The position numbers and the translations under genes are program-made. Below, one piece after another: positions 51,901 through 63,400 of a DNA stretch of 64,000 nt. Every line of letters starts with the position of its first letter. Within the stretch, counting starts at the first letter, position 1. The notes under the pieces are model-generated. The model was not told where the DNA came from. It did no database searches and was given only the letters and a program-made list of their open reading frames with translations. Origin of the DNA: Meandrina meandrites (lineage: Eukaryota > Cnidaria > Anthozoa > Scleractinia > Meandrinidae); assembly GCA_963693305.1 (NCBI GenBank), contig OY855906.1:10586102-10650101 (forward strand), in the 5' to 3' direction.

Positions 51901-54292
51901 CACTGCGTTGTGTTCTTGGGCAAGATACTTTACTCTCATAGTGCCTCTCTCCACCCAGGTGTATAATGGGTACAGGCGAATTTACTGCTGGGGGTAACCC
52001 TGCGATGGACTAGTGTCCCATCCAGGGGGGAGTAGCAATACTCCTAGTCGCTTCACGCTACGAAACCGGGATAAGCTCCGGCCTGATGGGCCCCTAGGCT
52101 CGTATACAGACTTTACCTTACCTTACCATCATTCAGTTATAAAACATGCACATTGTTTAGCTTGCTTTTGAGCTACATGCATTTAATCTGAAATTAAGGG
52201 TATCTTGACAGGTTAAACTGTTGCTATGGTAACCTGATAAGCCATTTATTTCAAGGTGATCATGAGCTGTTCACTTGTTTATTGCATATCAGTTCTTTTT
52301 GATATCATTTCATACTTTTAAACCCCAACCCACTAAGGCCGTAAATTGTTTAAAATCAGACTGGCTGACTGCAAATTTTCCCAAACTATCAGCTTAAGCC
52401 TAAGGTAATATAACAATTATTCCACAAGTGCATGTTGGATATGGGATGGAAGATAGCCAATGAGACACAGAGTGCTGAATTGGCTATAACAATCTCATAT
52501 CCAACAAGTGCAAGTGGAATAATTTTTTTATCAAAAACACCCAAGGAATTGCAATATTTGAACTCAGCTGCTGTTCTCACTGACGCATACACTACCACAT
52601 CTGTGGTCCATGCTATATGAGCTCATATACCATGGCCTGTAAACCAATCAAAACTCAGGAATTGGCCATGTTCTAAACGAGCAGGGGACTGGGTACGAAC
52701 ATATTTTTTCTTGGTACGAACATTCAATATCGATTAAATTGAAAATGGGGCACGTCATCTTAAAGAGCATCCAAAAATTAGTAAATTCACCAAATTTGAT
52801 GGTTATTGGTTTTAACGCAAAGGCATGGTACACTTTTAAAATAAGAGAGCTTAGTATGGATTGGAGGACGCCTGTCCCTCCAATCCATACTAGTATACTA
52901 AGTGTACCAGGACGTATACAAAACATGGACCCAGGTCCATGGACCAACCCCGTGGACCCGGTCCATGGACCACCCTGTGGACCGTGGACCTGGTCCATGG
53001 ACCCGGTCCATGGACCACTCTCATGGACCTAGTCCATGGACCACCCCTTGGCCTGATTTTCATCATACATGTTCATGCACAATATATATGTGGGTTCCAC
53101 AGTATGGTGGATTCAGGGCGGAAAATAACAGTAGGACTTTGGACATTGGCCGACCACAATTTGCCAATGTCCGATGAAATTCCAACAGTGGTTGGAGTGG
53201 TTGCACTAGATATTTTGCATCCCATCATAACAATGATAGGTTAGTATGTTCTGTTGTACTTCAGTGATTGTTTGAAAATTAATATCGAGCAAAATCCATG
53301 AGGAGAACACCAAAACCTCACATGCCCCTGCTGGCCCATCGTAACTGGCAAAAGCTTCAATTACATATTAGAAAGCAGGAACTGGATATTGAGTGTCATA
53401 AGTCTGAGTTCTATACAATGTCCCCAGTCTAAACCTTTACACTGACAGGTACAATTTGCTTTTGAAAATAAGGCGTGGTCCATCAGGTGGTCCATGGACC
53501 AGGGTGGTCTATAAGGTTGTCCATGGACCTGGGTCCATGTTTTGTATATGTCTGTTTCCATACTACATGTATACAATGAAAAACAGGCTCAGCTAGGGGT
53601 GGTCCATGGACCGGGTCCACAGAGGTGGTCCATGGACCGGGTCCATGGGGTGGTCCATGGACCGGGTCCAAAGGGGTGGTCCATGGACCCGGGTCCATGT
53701 TTTGTATACGTCCAGTGTACCATGCCTTTGGGTTTAAACCAATAACCGTCAAATTTGGTGAATCTACTAATTTTTGGATGCTCTTTCAGATGACATGCCC
53801 CATTTTTCAATTCAATCGATATTGAAGGTTTGTACAGAAGAGAAAATATGTTCGTACCTAGTCCCCTGCTCGTTTAGAACATGGCTAATAAATTATTGCA
53901 ATATACCATGGCGATTTTTTAATATATAATATTGCATGTCATAATTATATATTAATTGTGACCTGAAGGTTGTAATGTCCCTCTAGTTTACAGATATCCC
54001 TGTTTTCAAGCCCTTCTGGAAGGCAAGGGAGGCTTGAATCTTGAATTTCGGCCATCAACCATTGCTCATACACAAGTTCGTTCAACTGAACAGCAGATAA
54101 CTGCCTTTCCTGTAATTCATTGCAATAGTTTAACAAGTCAGTGAAACGCTCAAAGCAGTCAAATTACAAAGCAATATATACAGATGGTTTCAATACCTCG
54201 TTGTCTTCCTTCACAAAATTTATGCAGGCTTCCAACCAGTCATTTTGCGTAAAAACATTACGAGATTCCAGCCATCGACGGACAGCCGCCAT
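45983..54292 (-). CDS. RMI1: RecQ-mediated genome instability protein 1 (3' end not resolved)
   Basis: Exons placed by homology and consistent phase: 54197-54292, 53963-54109, 51455-51550, 50987-51115, 49950-50083, 48185-49299, 47846-47934, 47552-47662, 47254-47295 and 45983-46042, giving about 673 codons; human RMI1 has 625 residues. The N-terminus has [13 protein letters not shown], then the first OB fold ([25 protein letters not shown]-like [24 protein letters not shown]). The 1.1-kb exon 6 is low-complexity with two acidic clusters near 48700-48960. The second OB fold includes [18 protein letters not shown]. Known role: with BLM, topoisomerase III alpha and RMI2 it dissolves double Holliday junctions in the nucleus. 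Intron 2 is inflated by a foldback transposon and a SINE lies in intron 3-side sequence. A last exon for the C-terminal tail should exist but was not found. Confidence 0.93.
46690..47165. mobile_element. MITE with TAGCCTGCGAGCAGG ends, containing a nested insertion
   Basis: The left end reads TAGCCTGCGAGCAGGCTCTC and the right end is its near inverse (GAGAACCTGCTTGCAGGCTA), in RMI1 intron 9. The inner part is GC-rich (GAAGCCGCGAG, CAGCGGCTCGC). A 279-bp insert at 46717-46995 interrupts its left arm. It is related by its ends to the intron 1 insertions of genes A and C. Confidence 0.75.
46717..46995 (+). mobile_element. Retroposed GTAAGTA-rich sequence with A-rich tail
   Basis: The 14-mer GGCTCTCTTTGGGG occurs immediately before (46703-46716) and after (46996-47009) the insert. 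The insert ends in an AAATAAATAAATAAAA tail. Its body is made of imperfect repeats around TTGTAAGTAGTG and TGTAGCATT. Duplication plus tail indicate target-primed retroposition on the plus strand. No protein is encoded, and the source transcript is unknown. Confidence 0.78.
51825..52127 (+). mobile_element. tRNA-derived SINE with 13-bp target duplication
   Basis: The head has an A-box-like GTGGCCTAATGGTTAG and B box GGGTTCGAGCC; the loop CTCCGGA suggests a tRNA-Arg(CCG) origin. The central part (CTCCACCCAGGTGTATAATG) resembles the shared core of broad invertebrate SINE families, as I recall them. The tail is a short CCTTA repeat. ATCATTCAGTTAT flanks it at 51812-51824 and 52128-52140. It lies in RMI1 intron 2. 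Confidence 0.88.
52665..53885. mobile_element. 1.2-kb foldback element with GGTCCATGGACC arrays
   Basis: The outer arms match inverted over some 380 bases (GCCATGTTCTAAACGAGCAG at left, its inverse at right, then shared words such as CAATATCGATT and GCATCCAAAAATTAGTA). The inner part of each arm is an array of the perfect palindrome GGTCCATGGACC (about 52938-53045 and 53487-53698). The middle (about 53050-53480) is unique. A small hairpin (TATGGATTGGAGG and its inverse, 52855-52895) is nested in the left arm only. No clear target duplication. It sits in RMI1 intron 2. Confidence 0.82.
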
Positions 54293-54463
54293 TTTGAAAT
54301 CAGCGCGGGAAACTTTTCGCATGCGCACTGTGTTACCAATGACGCGAAGGTTGTCGGGGGCGGCCATATTTGTTGATGGCAACTGCAAACATTCCGACTT
54401 GAATTTTCTTCCCCTTGATATAAAAAAAAAATACATTTTTCTAGGTATTAACAATATTGGAGA
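54293..54463. promoter_or_regulatory. Shared RMI1/IFT88 head-to-head promoter
   Basis: Only 171 bases separate the two start codons. The stretch is GC- and CpG-richer than its surroundings and shows an E2F-like GCGCGGGAAA (54303-54312), an NRF1-like CGCATGCGCAC (54318-54328), and GTTACCAATGAC (54332-54343), a partial match to the RFX X-box that controls ciliary genes in animals. No TATA box is evident. The factor assignments are motif inference only. Confidence 0.65.
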
Positions 54464-57400
54464 ATGATGCAGTCAGTGCATCTTGTTGGTGAAGATGAAG
54501 AAGACCTCTACAGCGGTTTCAACGAGTACAATCCAGCTTTCGACACAGAGGTAAGGCAATCGATTGTGATCGATATCGTTCATATCGAAATTTAACGAAA
54601 ACTGGAAGTTGTGCACACTTGCACTGGCTAGATTGGATAATACAATAGAAAAATACGTGAGTTGACACAAAATGTGACACAAATATTAAATTGCAAATTA
54701 TGGAGTTCGAGTATGGTCGATATGGAAAAAATTTAAGAAGGGAGATTTTATTATATAATTTAAGCTCTTAGGCCTTAAGCTTATTAAGAAAATATAATTA
54801 AGAATCTATTTGCAGTGTTCGTCCAAGAAAGGACTAGGTGACTCCCCCCACCCACCCTCTAGAAAAGTAATGGTTATATAAGAGATATTTTATCCACGTC
54901 ACCTTGCTTTGACCATATTCATGAGCTGTGTGGATGTATAAATTTTTGTTATAAGCTAACTTGGTTTTAGCAAGTGAAAAAATTGATGTACTAAATAAGT
55001 TGACCAATTTTAGTAGACTTAGATCACTACATTGTGAGGCTGTTTCAATCACACTCAGAATAAACATGTTTCGATCATGATTTGTTCATCGCACCATCTG
55101 ATGGGAATACTACATGTAGTCTTTTCAGAGCGAAACATGTTTCATTGCTGATCAGACTAATCATGTTTTGGCCTAGTGTGAACACAGCTTTATACATCCA
55201 AGATTTTTCTACCACACTTAGTGCAAAAATCATAATTAAGACTGTAATTCTATTTCGTACACTGGCTATCAGCTACATGTATCTGCACATGCACTATCTA
55301 GCACCCCAGGGTGCATTCCATGTTCACCCTACACTGAAGCCCGGCGATATCAATCAATGAAAATCAATCATTGATTGCAATCAATATAATCAATAGTAAT
55401 CAATAATAATCCATTGATTATTATTGATTGGTTCAACCAATCAATAAAAATCGATACTCACTCACCAAATCGTCTTAATTACTATTGATTGTTATTGATT
55501 TTTATAGATAATCAATAACTGATTACGCAACTTTATGGCGCGTGATAGCGTGAATGTGCGTCACAAATCACAGGCATATTTATGTGTCAAGGGTATTTTG
55601 ATTCCCCCACCCCTTTTTTTTCGGCCCGTGTTTTGATAATTCCTTGCATTCCCACCGGGATTCCCACAACACACTTGTTTCCAGACTTCACTTGGTTCAG
55701 ACTTTTGTTGATTAATGATGCCGACGCAAGTGGAACTATCTGTACGCTGTTAAAGGCTTTTTACGAATGCCCCTTCAAAGTGAATACTGGAAGCATTTTA
55801 TGCATTCAAGAAGAGAGGAGAACGTGGAAATGCAATCAAAGTTGCCAGTGACTGAAGAAAGTAGAAATTAACAGTAATAACATGTTCTTGTTTCAAGACA
55901 ATCAAATGTTTTAGTAATAATTAGTAATGTTACAATTTTGAAACATTTGATTTGTAATCGCATAAAGCATATCAAATAAAGTTTAGTGAATGGTTTGTTA
56001 ATTCATGTGGTGCGCTTTATTGAAAATAAATAACAAATTTCATAATCAATAAAAATCAATAAGAATCAATGATAATCAATAAAAATCGATACTGAATCAA
56101 CTTTTAGGCATTGATTTTTATTGATTTCCAATACCAATCAATTAATTGTTATTGATTATTGTTGATATTATTGATTATTGATTTTCACTGATTGATATCG
56201 CCGGGACTGAAGGTATGCCAATGGTTCTCAAAATTCTTTGCCATTCCAATGCAAAATATTTATATTATTGGTCATCCAAGTGCCAGTTAAGACATGGCTG
56301 TACATTCCAAAGACTTTGATTGTATACCAGTGTGCCTCCATAAAATTTTTAAATCCACACCAAAGATCTTCAGTATAGCCTACATAAAATGCACTGGTGA
56401 GCCTTAATTAGCTTTAGCTTCAATATGTTGTATATAATGTGATATAGACAATAAATTATTGACCTCAGACTCTGATAATTTTGACTTGGCAAATGGAGAA
56501 ACACATGTCATAGACATCAATTACCAGGCATTCCTACAGGAAAGGGGGATCTACCAACCCCAAAGTTTAGGGCTTATATTGGTCCTACTGGATCCCTAGC
56601 TTCTAACTCTTTGTAAAATTATATTGATTTGCAGAACCTTGAAGAAGATGAAGAGTTTCAACAAGCTCTGAAAACAAGTCATGGACAAAGGCCTGGTGTA
56701 GTAAGTGATATTTCCTTGTCCATGTGACAGATCTGCCAACCCACAGGAAATAGAAACCTGGAGATTTTTAGTCCTAGACCTAGTGATCTCACATGAAACC
56801 CTGAAATTCCCAAATATTAAACAAAAAAAGGCTAAAGGATCCTTATACCCAGGTTGATCATGTTTCTGTGACCACTTTGTTTTGCTTAAAAATGAGAGAG
56901 AAAGACCTCTTATTAGACATTGGTCTTTTCTATACAAGTTGTGGCTAGTGTTGAAATAAATAATTGTGCACAAAGTTGCAAAAACACAAAATCTAGTAAA
57001 GAATTTCATGGATTACTGTATAAACACAAATGGAAATACTTTTTCAGTTTAGGTTAGCCTGTAGCAAAAGAGTTGCAAGGGAATTCATGAAATAGCTCAG
57101 CAAAATGGTTAAAATGTTTCAATACCAATAATCATAGGAATTTCTTATCCTTCCAAAAGATTAGATGATCTTGCCCCAAACTGGGAGACTTCGTAAATCA
57201 GATAAATTAATAGATGGGGCTTTTTCTTGCCATTGAATATTAGCTTTTAAAACTGTAAATGTGTTATGTAAATTATTGTCTAATGTTCTTTTCTACATTG
57301 TTGCATTTACATGTACTTTGCATGAGTACTAAAATAAATTATTTGCTTGTCTTTTGTCACAGAAAACTGGCATGAAGACAACCTCAGCTGGGGTACGATA

Positions 57401-60400
57401 TTACTTGAAATATTATGAGTCCCAATTTTGCTATTGCAATTTGCTATGTTAGCAATAAGAACTATTGTAAGTTTGAGCTGATTATATTGTTATCTTATAT
57501 GACACTGATTTTGTCCAATGCATGTTTTATAGCGAGGCAAAGTACCAGGATCTTCAATGGGGCGACCTACAACTGGAATTGCAGTAAGAACTTTTCTTCA
57601 TGGCTATTTTATTACAGTTGTACATAATCTGATTTATTGATGGTCTGACTTATCTCTCCTCTCTCTGGGAGATTTGGCAAACTCAGGCCTATCTCGTAAA
57701 TCAGGCTACTGAACATTATACATGTCATGTAAATAACATATTTTTCCAGGTAAACCTCTTGTAAGCAGACACCCTTGGGATCAAAAGAAGTGTCTGCTAG
57801 GGAGAGGTGTCCACTTTTGGGAGGGTAAAAATTTATTGTTTTTGTGATGTGGCTGGGACCATCGTCCATGGCTAAGTGTCTGCTTAGGACAGGTGTCTGC
57901 TTATGGGAGGTTAAAAATTTAGTGTTTGTATGATGTGGCTGGGACAAGACGGGTGTCTGCATATGGGACTGGTGTCAGCTTATGGGAGGTTAACAATTAA
58001 GTAGTGTTTGTATGGTGTAGCTGGGAGCATGGCTTAGTGTCTGCTTAGGAGAGGTGTCTGTCTGTTATGGGAGGTTAGAAATTTAGTGTTTGCATATGGC
58101 TGGGACCAATTTGGGTAAGTGTCTGCACATGGAAGGTGTCTGTTAGGAGAGATTGGATTATACTTACACAATCTCTTGAGCAACAGAGCTTTAAATTATC
58201 AGTGTCAGGAGATAAATAAGCTTGTGATGTTTGAACATCTACTTTTAGTTTTGTAACAGGACAACTTGGATTAATATTAATCCGTGGATTATAATAATAA
58301 TAGATTATAATAGGCTTATTATAATCCGGTAATAGATTATTATAATCCAGTAATAGATTATTATAATCCGGTAATAGATTAAGGCACGGCAAAAAATTGG
58401 AAGGATTAGATTATTATTAATAATATAATCCAGTTTAATATTAATCTCTATTAGAATCGAGATAAAATTCCTGTGAATGTTCGGAGATACTGATATACAG
58501 CTCCAATGACAGACACACTGCAGACATGACACAGGACTGACGGGACATAACAGTGACCACATCAGTCACATGACGATCACTTGCATATGCTAGAGCTGGT
58601 AGATACCACGATGTTGACCCTAGAAGTAAATGAATAGGAGCAAGCACCTCTTTGATCTTTAAATAATGCCAATCTTCGGAAGCTTTGGACAAAGATTAAC
58701 CCTAGATAGGAATAATATAAATACTACGTACGACTTTTATAGCAATCGTATGTAGGATTATTATATATCAGGATTAATATTAATATTAATATTTAAGTAG
58801 GATTAATATTAATATTAATCAGATTAATATTAATCTTACACAGGATTAATATTAATCCTAATAGATTAAGGCACGGCTTAAACCTCAGTAATAGATTATA
58901 ATAATCTATTACCGGATTATAATAATCTATTACTGGATTATAATAATCCATTACTGGATTATAATAATCATTAAGATTAATATTAATGCGATTAATATTA
59001 ATCCGAGTTGTCCTGTTGTAACTGGATAAAAAAAGAAACAATTTAAATAATAAAATGTTGAACACAGTAATTCACCAAATGTTGGTGTAATAGGCAGAAT
59101 TGTGTCTGTTTGTTTCAAGGGCACCTCTAATTACCTCATCTGACCTCTAAGTTCATTTTTATGTAGGATACAGGGATGGCTCGTCCAATGACTGCAGTAC
59201 GTGCAGTGGGTTACACATCATCAGAAAGTAAGTAATTAAAAATACTTGTTTGGGGAAGAGTGCAAATATTTACCAAACACTGTGCCATTTCATTCCCGGG
59301 GGGAAGAAAGGGCTTGTTCATGGCTGGAGGGATGTACCGGTATATACATGTATACATATATTTGAAATATTTTTTGCTAGCAGACAGATGAACCTTCAAC
59401 TGGGAAAGTAGGAATGGACGGGGGGCATGCAGCATTATAAGCAGAAGTTGACAATAGCCTCCCATTCACTAGTACCAGATATTTATTTTTCAGATATTTA
59501 TTTTTACTGCATATGGTCAAATAGCATGCACACGTACTTAGCATTCTGCTGTTCCTTTTAAATACTGATCTTATCATTCACTTGTCTTCAGGATCACCCA
59601 TGGCTAGTGGTGGCCAATTTGACCCTTTTAACCAGGCACGTCTACCTGCCCCTCCTCTGGAGGGAAAGGGTGAGGAAAGGTTGGTTGAAATGAATAGTAT
59701 GAATTTTGTTTGTCATTTCAGTCTCATGTTTACAGTGCTACGCACCATACAGTACCACTTGATAAAGTTTTCAATTAATTTTTGACAACTTTTTTACATC
59801 TTTTTGACAACTTTTTGATGGCTTCTATTTTAACTGGCCAATGAAAATGCGAGAAGTGAGAGAGGTGGTGTTGACAATTGTAAACTGAACATGGAACTTG
59901 ACAACTCCGCCTCTTACAGTTCTTGCACTTTTATTGGCCAGCTCAAACAAAAGCCATTAGAAAGTTGTGAAAAAGATGTCAAAAAGTTGCCAAGAAGTAA
60001 TCAAAAACTTTATCAAGTGGCAACGGTACAGCACACAGCACTGTAAAATAACATTGTTTTGTAAAACAACAAATTTCCCTAGTTGTATGTACACTTGTTA
60101 TTGAAATCTTTTTTATCTGCTACCATTTTTTCTAAACTAACATTATGTATGAAGAATCATTATTTTAAACTTGATAGATGTTATTATAAGGAACTAATGA
60201 TAAATATTAAATGTTCACTTGATCAATAGTCCAGAGGAGAAAGTCAAGCAAATGGAGAAGAAAGTAAATGAGCTGATTGAAGAAAGCTGCTTTGCAAATG
60301 ACAGAGGGGAATTTCCATTGGTAAGATACACTTTCATTTCTCTCCAAGATACAGTCACTTCGTTCCATGACCACTTCGTTCCAAGCCACTTCGTTCCATC

Positions 60401-63400
60401 CTTTGGTCACTTCGTTCCACCATATAGTCACTTCGTTCCAAATTACAGTCACTTCGTTCCAAGTATAAACTAAGCGAAAAATCTTATAACTTAGATTTTC
60501 AGAAAATTAAAGCGTCGTTTGTTCGAATTTAAGTTTAGCGAAGTGGTCCATTTCTTAATAAAAAATTGAAGAGATGTTATGACATTGATCAAAACGTGGA
60601 TTCGCATCTTCTTTAGTCAAAGTATAGTTTATGATGAAAGCTGGATCATATGGGATCGTTAGGAGAAATATCTTCTTAAATGTAAAGAGAAAAAAGCGAG
60701 ATGTCATGATGAAAGCATGGTTTTGCATCTCTATTCTGGTGGCGTACGACAGGTACTTCACAAGTTTCAAAATGGCCGTCGTCATAGACAGCGGATAACA
60801 TTTTACAGATTTTCCGCTTAGTTTATACTTAATGATTTTTCGCTTAGTTTATACTTGGAACGAAGTGACTATATGGTGGAACAAAGTGACCAAAAGATGG
60901 AACGAAGTGGTCATGGAACGAAGTGACCGGATACCACTGTTATAGCAATGTTACTATATTTTTAGCTGACTGTGATCAAGGGCCATACTGGGAATTATTG
61001 TCTGTGCAAACTAACTCCAAACAATGTTTGTCCCGTTTCTTTTTTGCTTGTAAAAGGCTCTCGAGAAAGCCAAAGAGGCAGGTCGCAAAGAACGTGCTTT
61101 GTGTCGACAGAGGGAGCAGTCTGCTCATCAAGACCAGATCAATTTGGATTTAACATACTCAGTGAGTAACATACTCTGTAGAATTCTTATTACAGTTCTG
61201 CATGCCGTAGTGTTTCTGAATAATTTAATTTAATAAATATTTGACAATCTTTTTGACAACTTTCTAATGACTTGATCTGATGACCAATCAAGATACAAGA
61301 AGTGAGGAAGTCATCTAGTGAACATATGTTGGCAAGCAAACATGAAACTTGATAGAACCCCTGTTGATACCAGCAGCCTTTGCTGCTGGCTGGGCGACGC
61401 TGAAGAAATAATGGTGTCTAAAGTATGATCCTCTCACAGTATTTTTATGGGTAATCTTAAAATTACACTTTGTCGCAATAACTTTAAAATACACACCTGT
61501 AATTTGAACTTAATAAACAGCAAGAGCAAAACTGGAATCAGTTTGAAAAAATATTATTCCTGTTAAAAATTGTTTTTACCAAAAAAATTGAACTAGTGTC
61601 CGAACTAAACACATCCTACAACAAATACATGTACTTTTAGTTTGTGTCATATTCATTATAATCTGACACAGAGGAAAATAAAATATTAATAGGTCTTAAC
61701 TAAGATTACCGTAATGATTAAATTTGGCGCCCGGGGCGCATATTTACTTTTGGCACCTCAAGGGAGGGCGCTTATTCGAGACAGGGCGCTTATTCGGGAC
61801 AGGACGCTTATTTAAGTTTTTGAGAATCAACCAAATGTTCAAAACAAAACTTTAATAAATATAAAATAACTAACAATGACAGAAACTGTAACAGTAACAA
61901 ATTGTTGAAAGTTCAGTTACTTTTAAAAGAATTGTTCATTTTAGCAGTAGATATATAAATGTACGGTACGGTGAATGTTCATGAGTTTATCCACGGTACT
62001 TAACAATAACAAAAACTGTAAGAATGGTGCCACTTATTAGAATGGGTGTGCTTATTGGAATAGGGGCGCTTATTTACAAGAACACATTCTATGGGGGGCG
62101 CTTATTCGGAAGGGGGGGCTTAATGGAAGGAGGGCGCTAAATCGAATCATTACGGTAAGTCAAAAACAAATTTAAACCTTAACAACCTACATCTTAGCTA
62201 AGATACCAGTTCTTAATAATAATGGGGCCATTGACAAGCTGTCAATCTATGAACAAACTCACCCATGTTCAAAAATTGGTGGGCGGTTTTCAGAATCATG
62301 GGGTTTACTGCAAGCGTTTCTCCTCTCTCGCCCCCTCCCCTCCTCTTGTTCTTTTAATTGCTCTTACTTCAATTTGTGCGTGCCCAAATGTAGAACGCAT
62401 GCTACACAGGCTCGCTAGGTCAAAAGAACACCGTGTAGCCCTTGCCTCCTTTACCCTATCATGTGCATTCCGTCCTTCTTTGTAGGTGTTGTTTAATCTT
62501 GCCAATCAGTACCATGCAAACAAAATGTATGCCGAGGCACTGAACACATACCAGGTTATTGTCAAGAACAAGATGTTTAGCAATGCAGGTAATCAAAATC
62601 AATAATTTTTAGTTCATAATTATTGTAGCAATGTAGACTATCCAAAAACTTTTAATTAGATCACTGTTGTAAACATTTACTGAATTCTTGCAATTTCCTT
62701 CAGGACGACTGAGAGTGAATATGGGAAATATTTACTTTGAGCAAAAGAAATATCCGCAGGCAGTAAAGCAGTATAGAATGGCTTTGGATCAGGTGCCAAA
62801 CACACACAAGGACATGAGGTAACTACTTAATTAATAAGCTACTCCTTTTGAATGAGATTTATTACAGATCATGATCATTAAGCAGGGATAAATTACTCAG
62901 TCTCAGTAGCTGCTGAATTCCAGTGATAACTGTTTATGATTTTATAGCTAGCAGAAACTTGACAAACAAAAAACCCTTTTCTTGTTTGGCCACATGCTAG
63001 AGCCTAGAATGCTGTCCAGATTGAATTATCGTATATCCCAGAGGGTATTAAGTTATTACTTTTATTTATCACTAGTGAGCAAACAACTACTGACAACAGC
63101 TTACTGTAATTTTCTTTCCTCAGGATAAAAATTATGCAGAACATTGGTGTGGCATTTGTCAAGATTACACAGTTTTCTGATGCCGTCACCTCATTTGAGC
63201 ACATCATGGCTGAGAAGGCGAGTTTTCAAACAGGTATGTACTTGAGTAGAAAGGCCTTTCTGTTGTTACTTCTGAAACATGTACTAAGGTAACATGCCAG
63301 CTCCTCTCCTCTCCTCAACAAGTTATTTTTGTTTTCCCTTCCTCAGGTTTCAACTTGCTTTTGTGCTACTATGCTTTGGGGGACAAAGAGAAAATGAAGA

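Noticed and set aside
51830..51905. A tRNA-Arg gene
   Set aside because: It is the head of a 303-bp SINE with target duplications, not a free-standing tRNA gene.
52739..53810. Frames rich in HGPGPWTT repeats on both strands
   Set aside because: They are translations of GGTCCATGGACC arrays in a foldback element.
54164..54454. Upstream RMI1 start candidates such as MRKVSRADFK or MLIPRKMYFF
   Set aside because: The ATG at 54292 has the stronger context (AAAATGGCG); the upstream frames overlap the shared promoter region.
57612..57962. Minus-strand 116-codon frame with repeated QTPVLS words
   Set aside because: It is a reading of the GTGTCTGCTTA tandem repeat inside an IFT88 intron.
60353..60461. 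CRISPR-like spaced repeats
   Set aside because: Spacing is irregular, the units are mirrored at the other end of a transposon, and the genome is eukaryotic.
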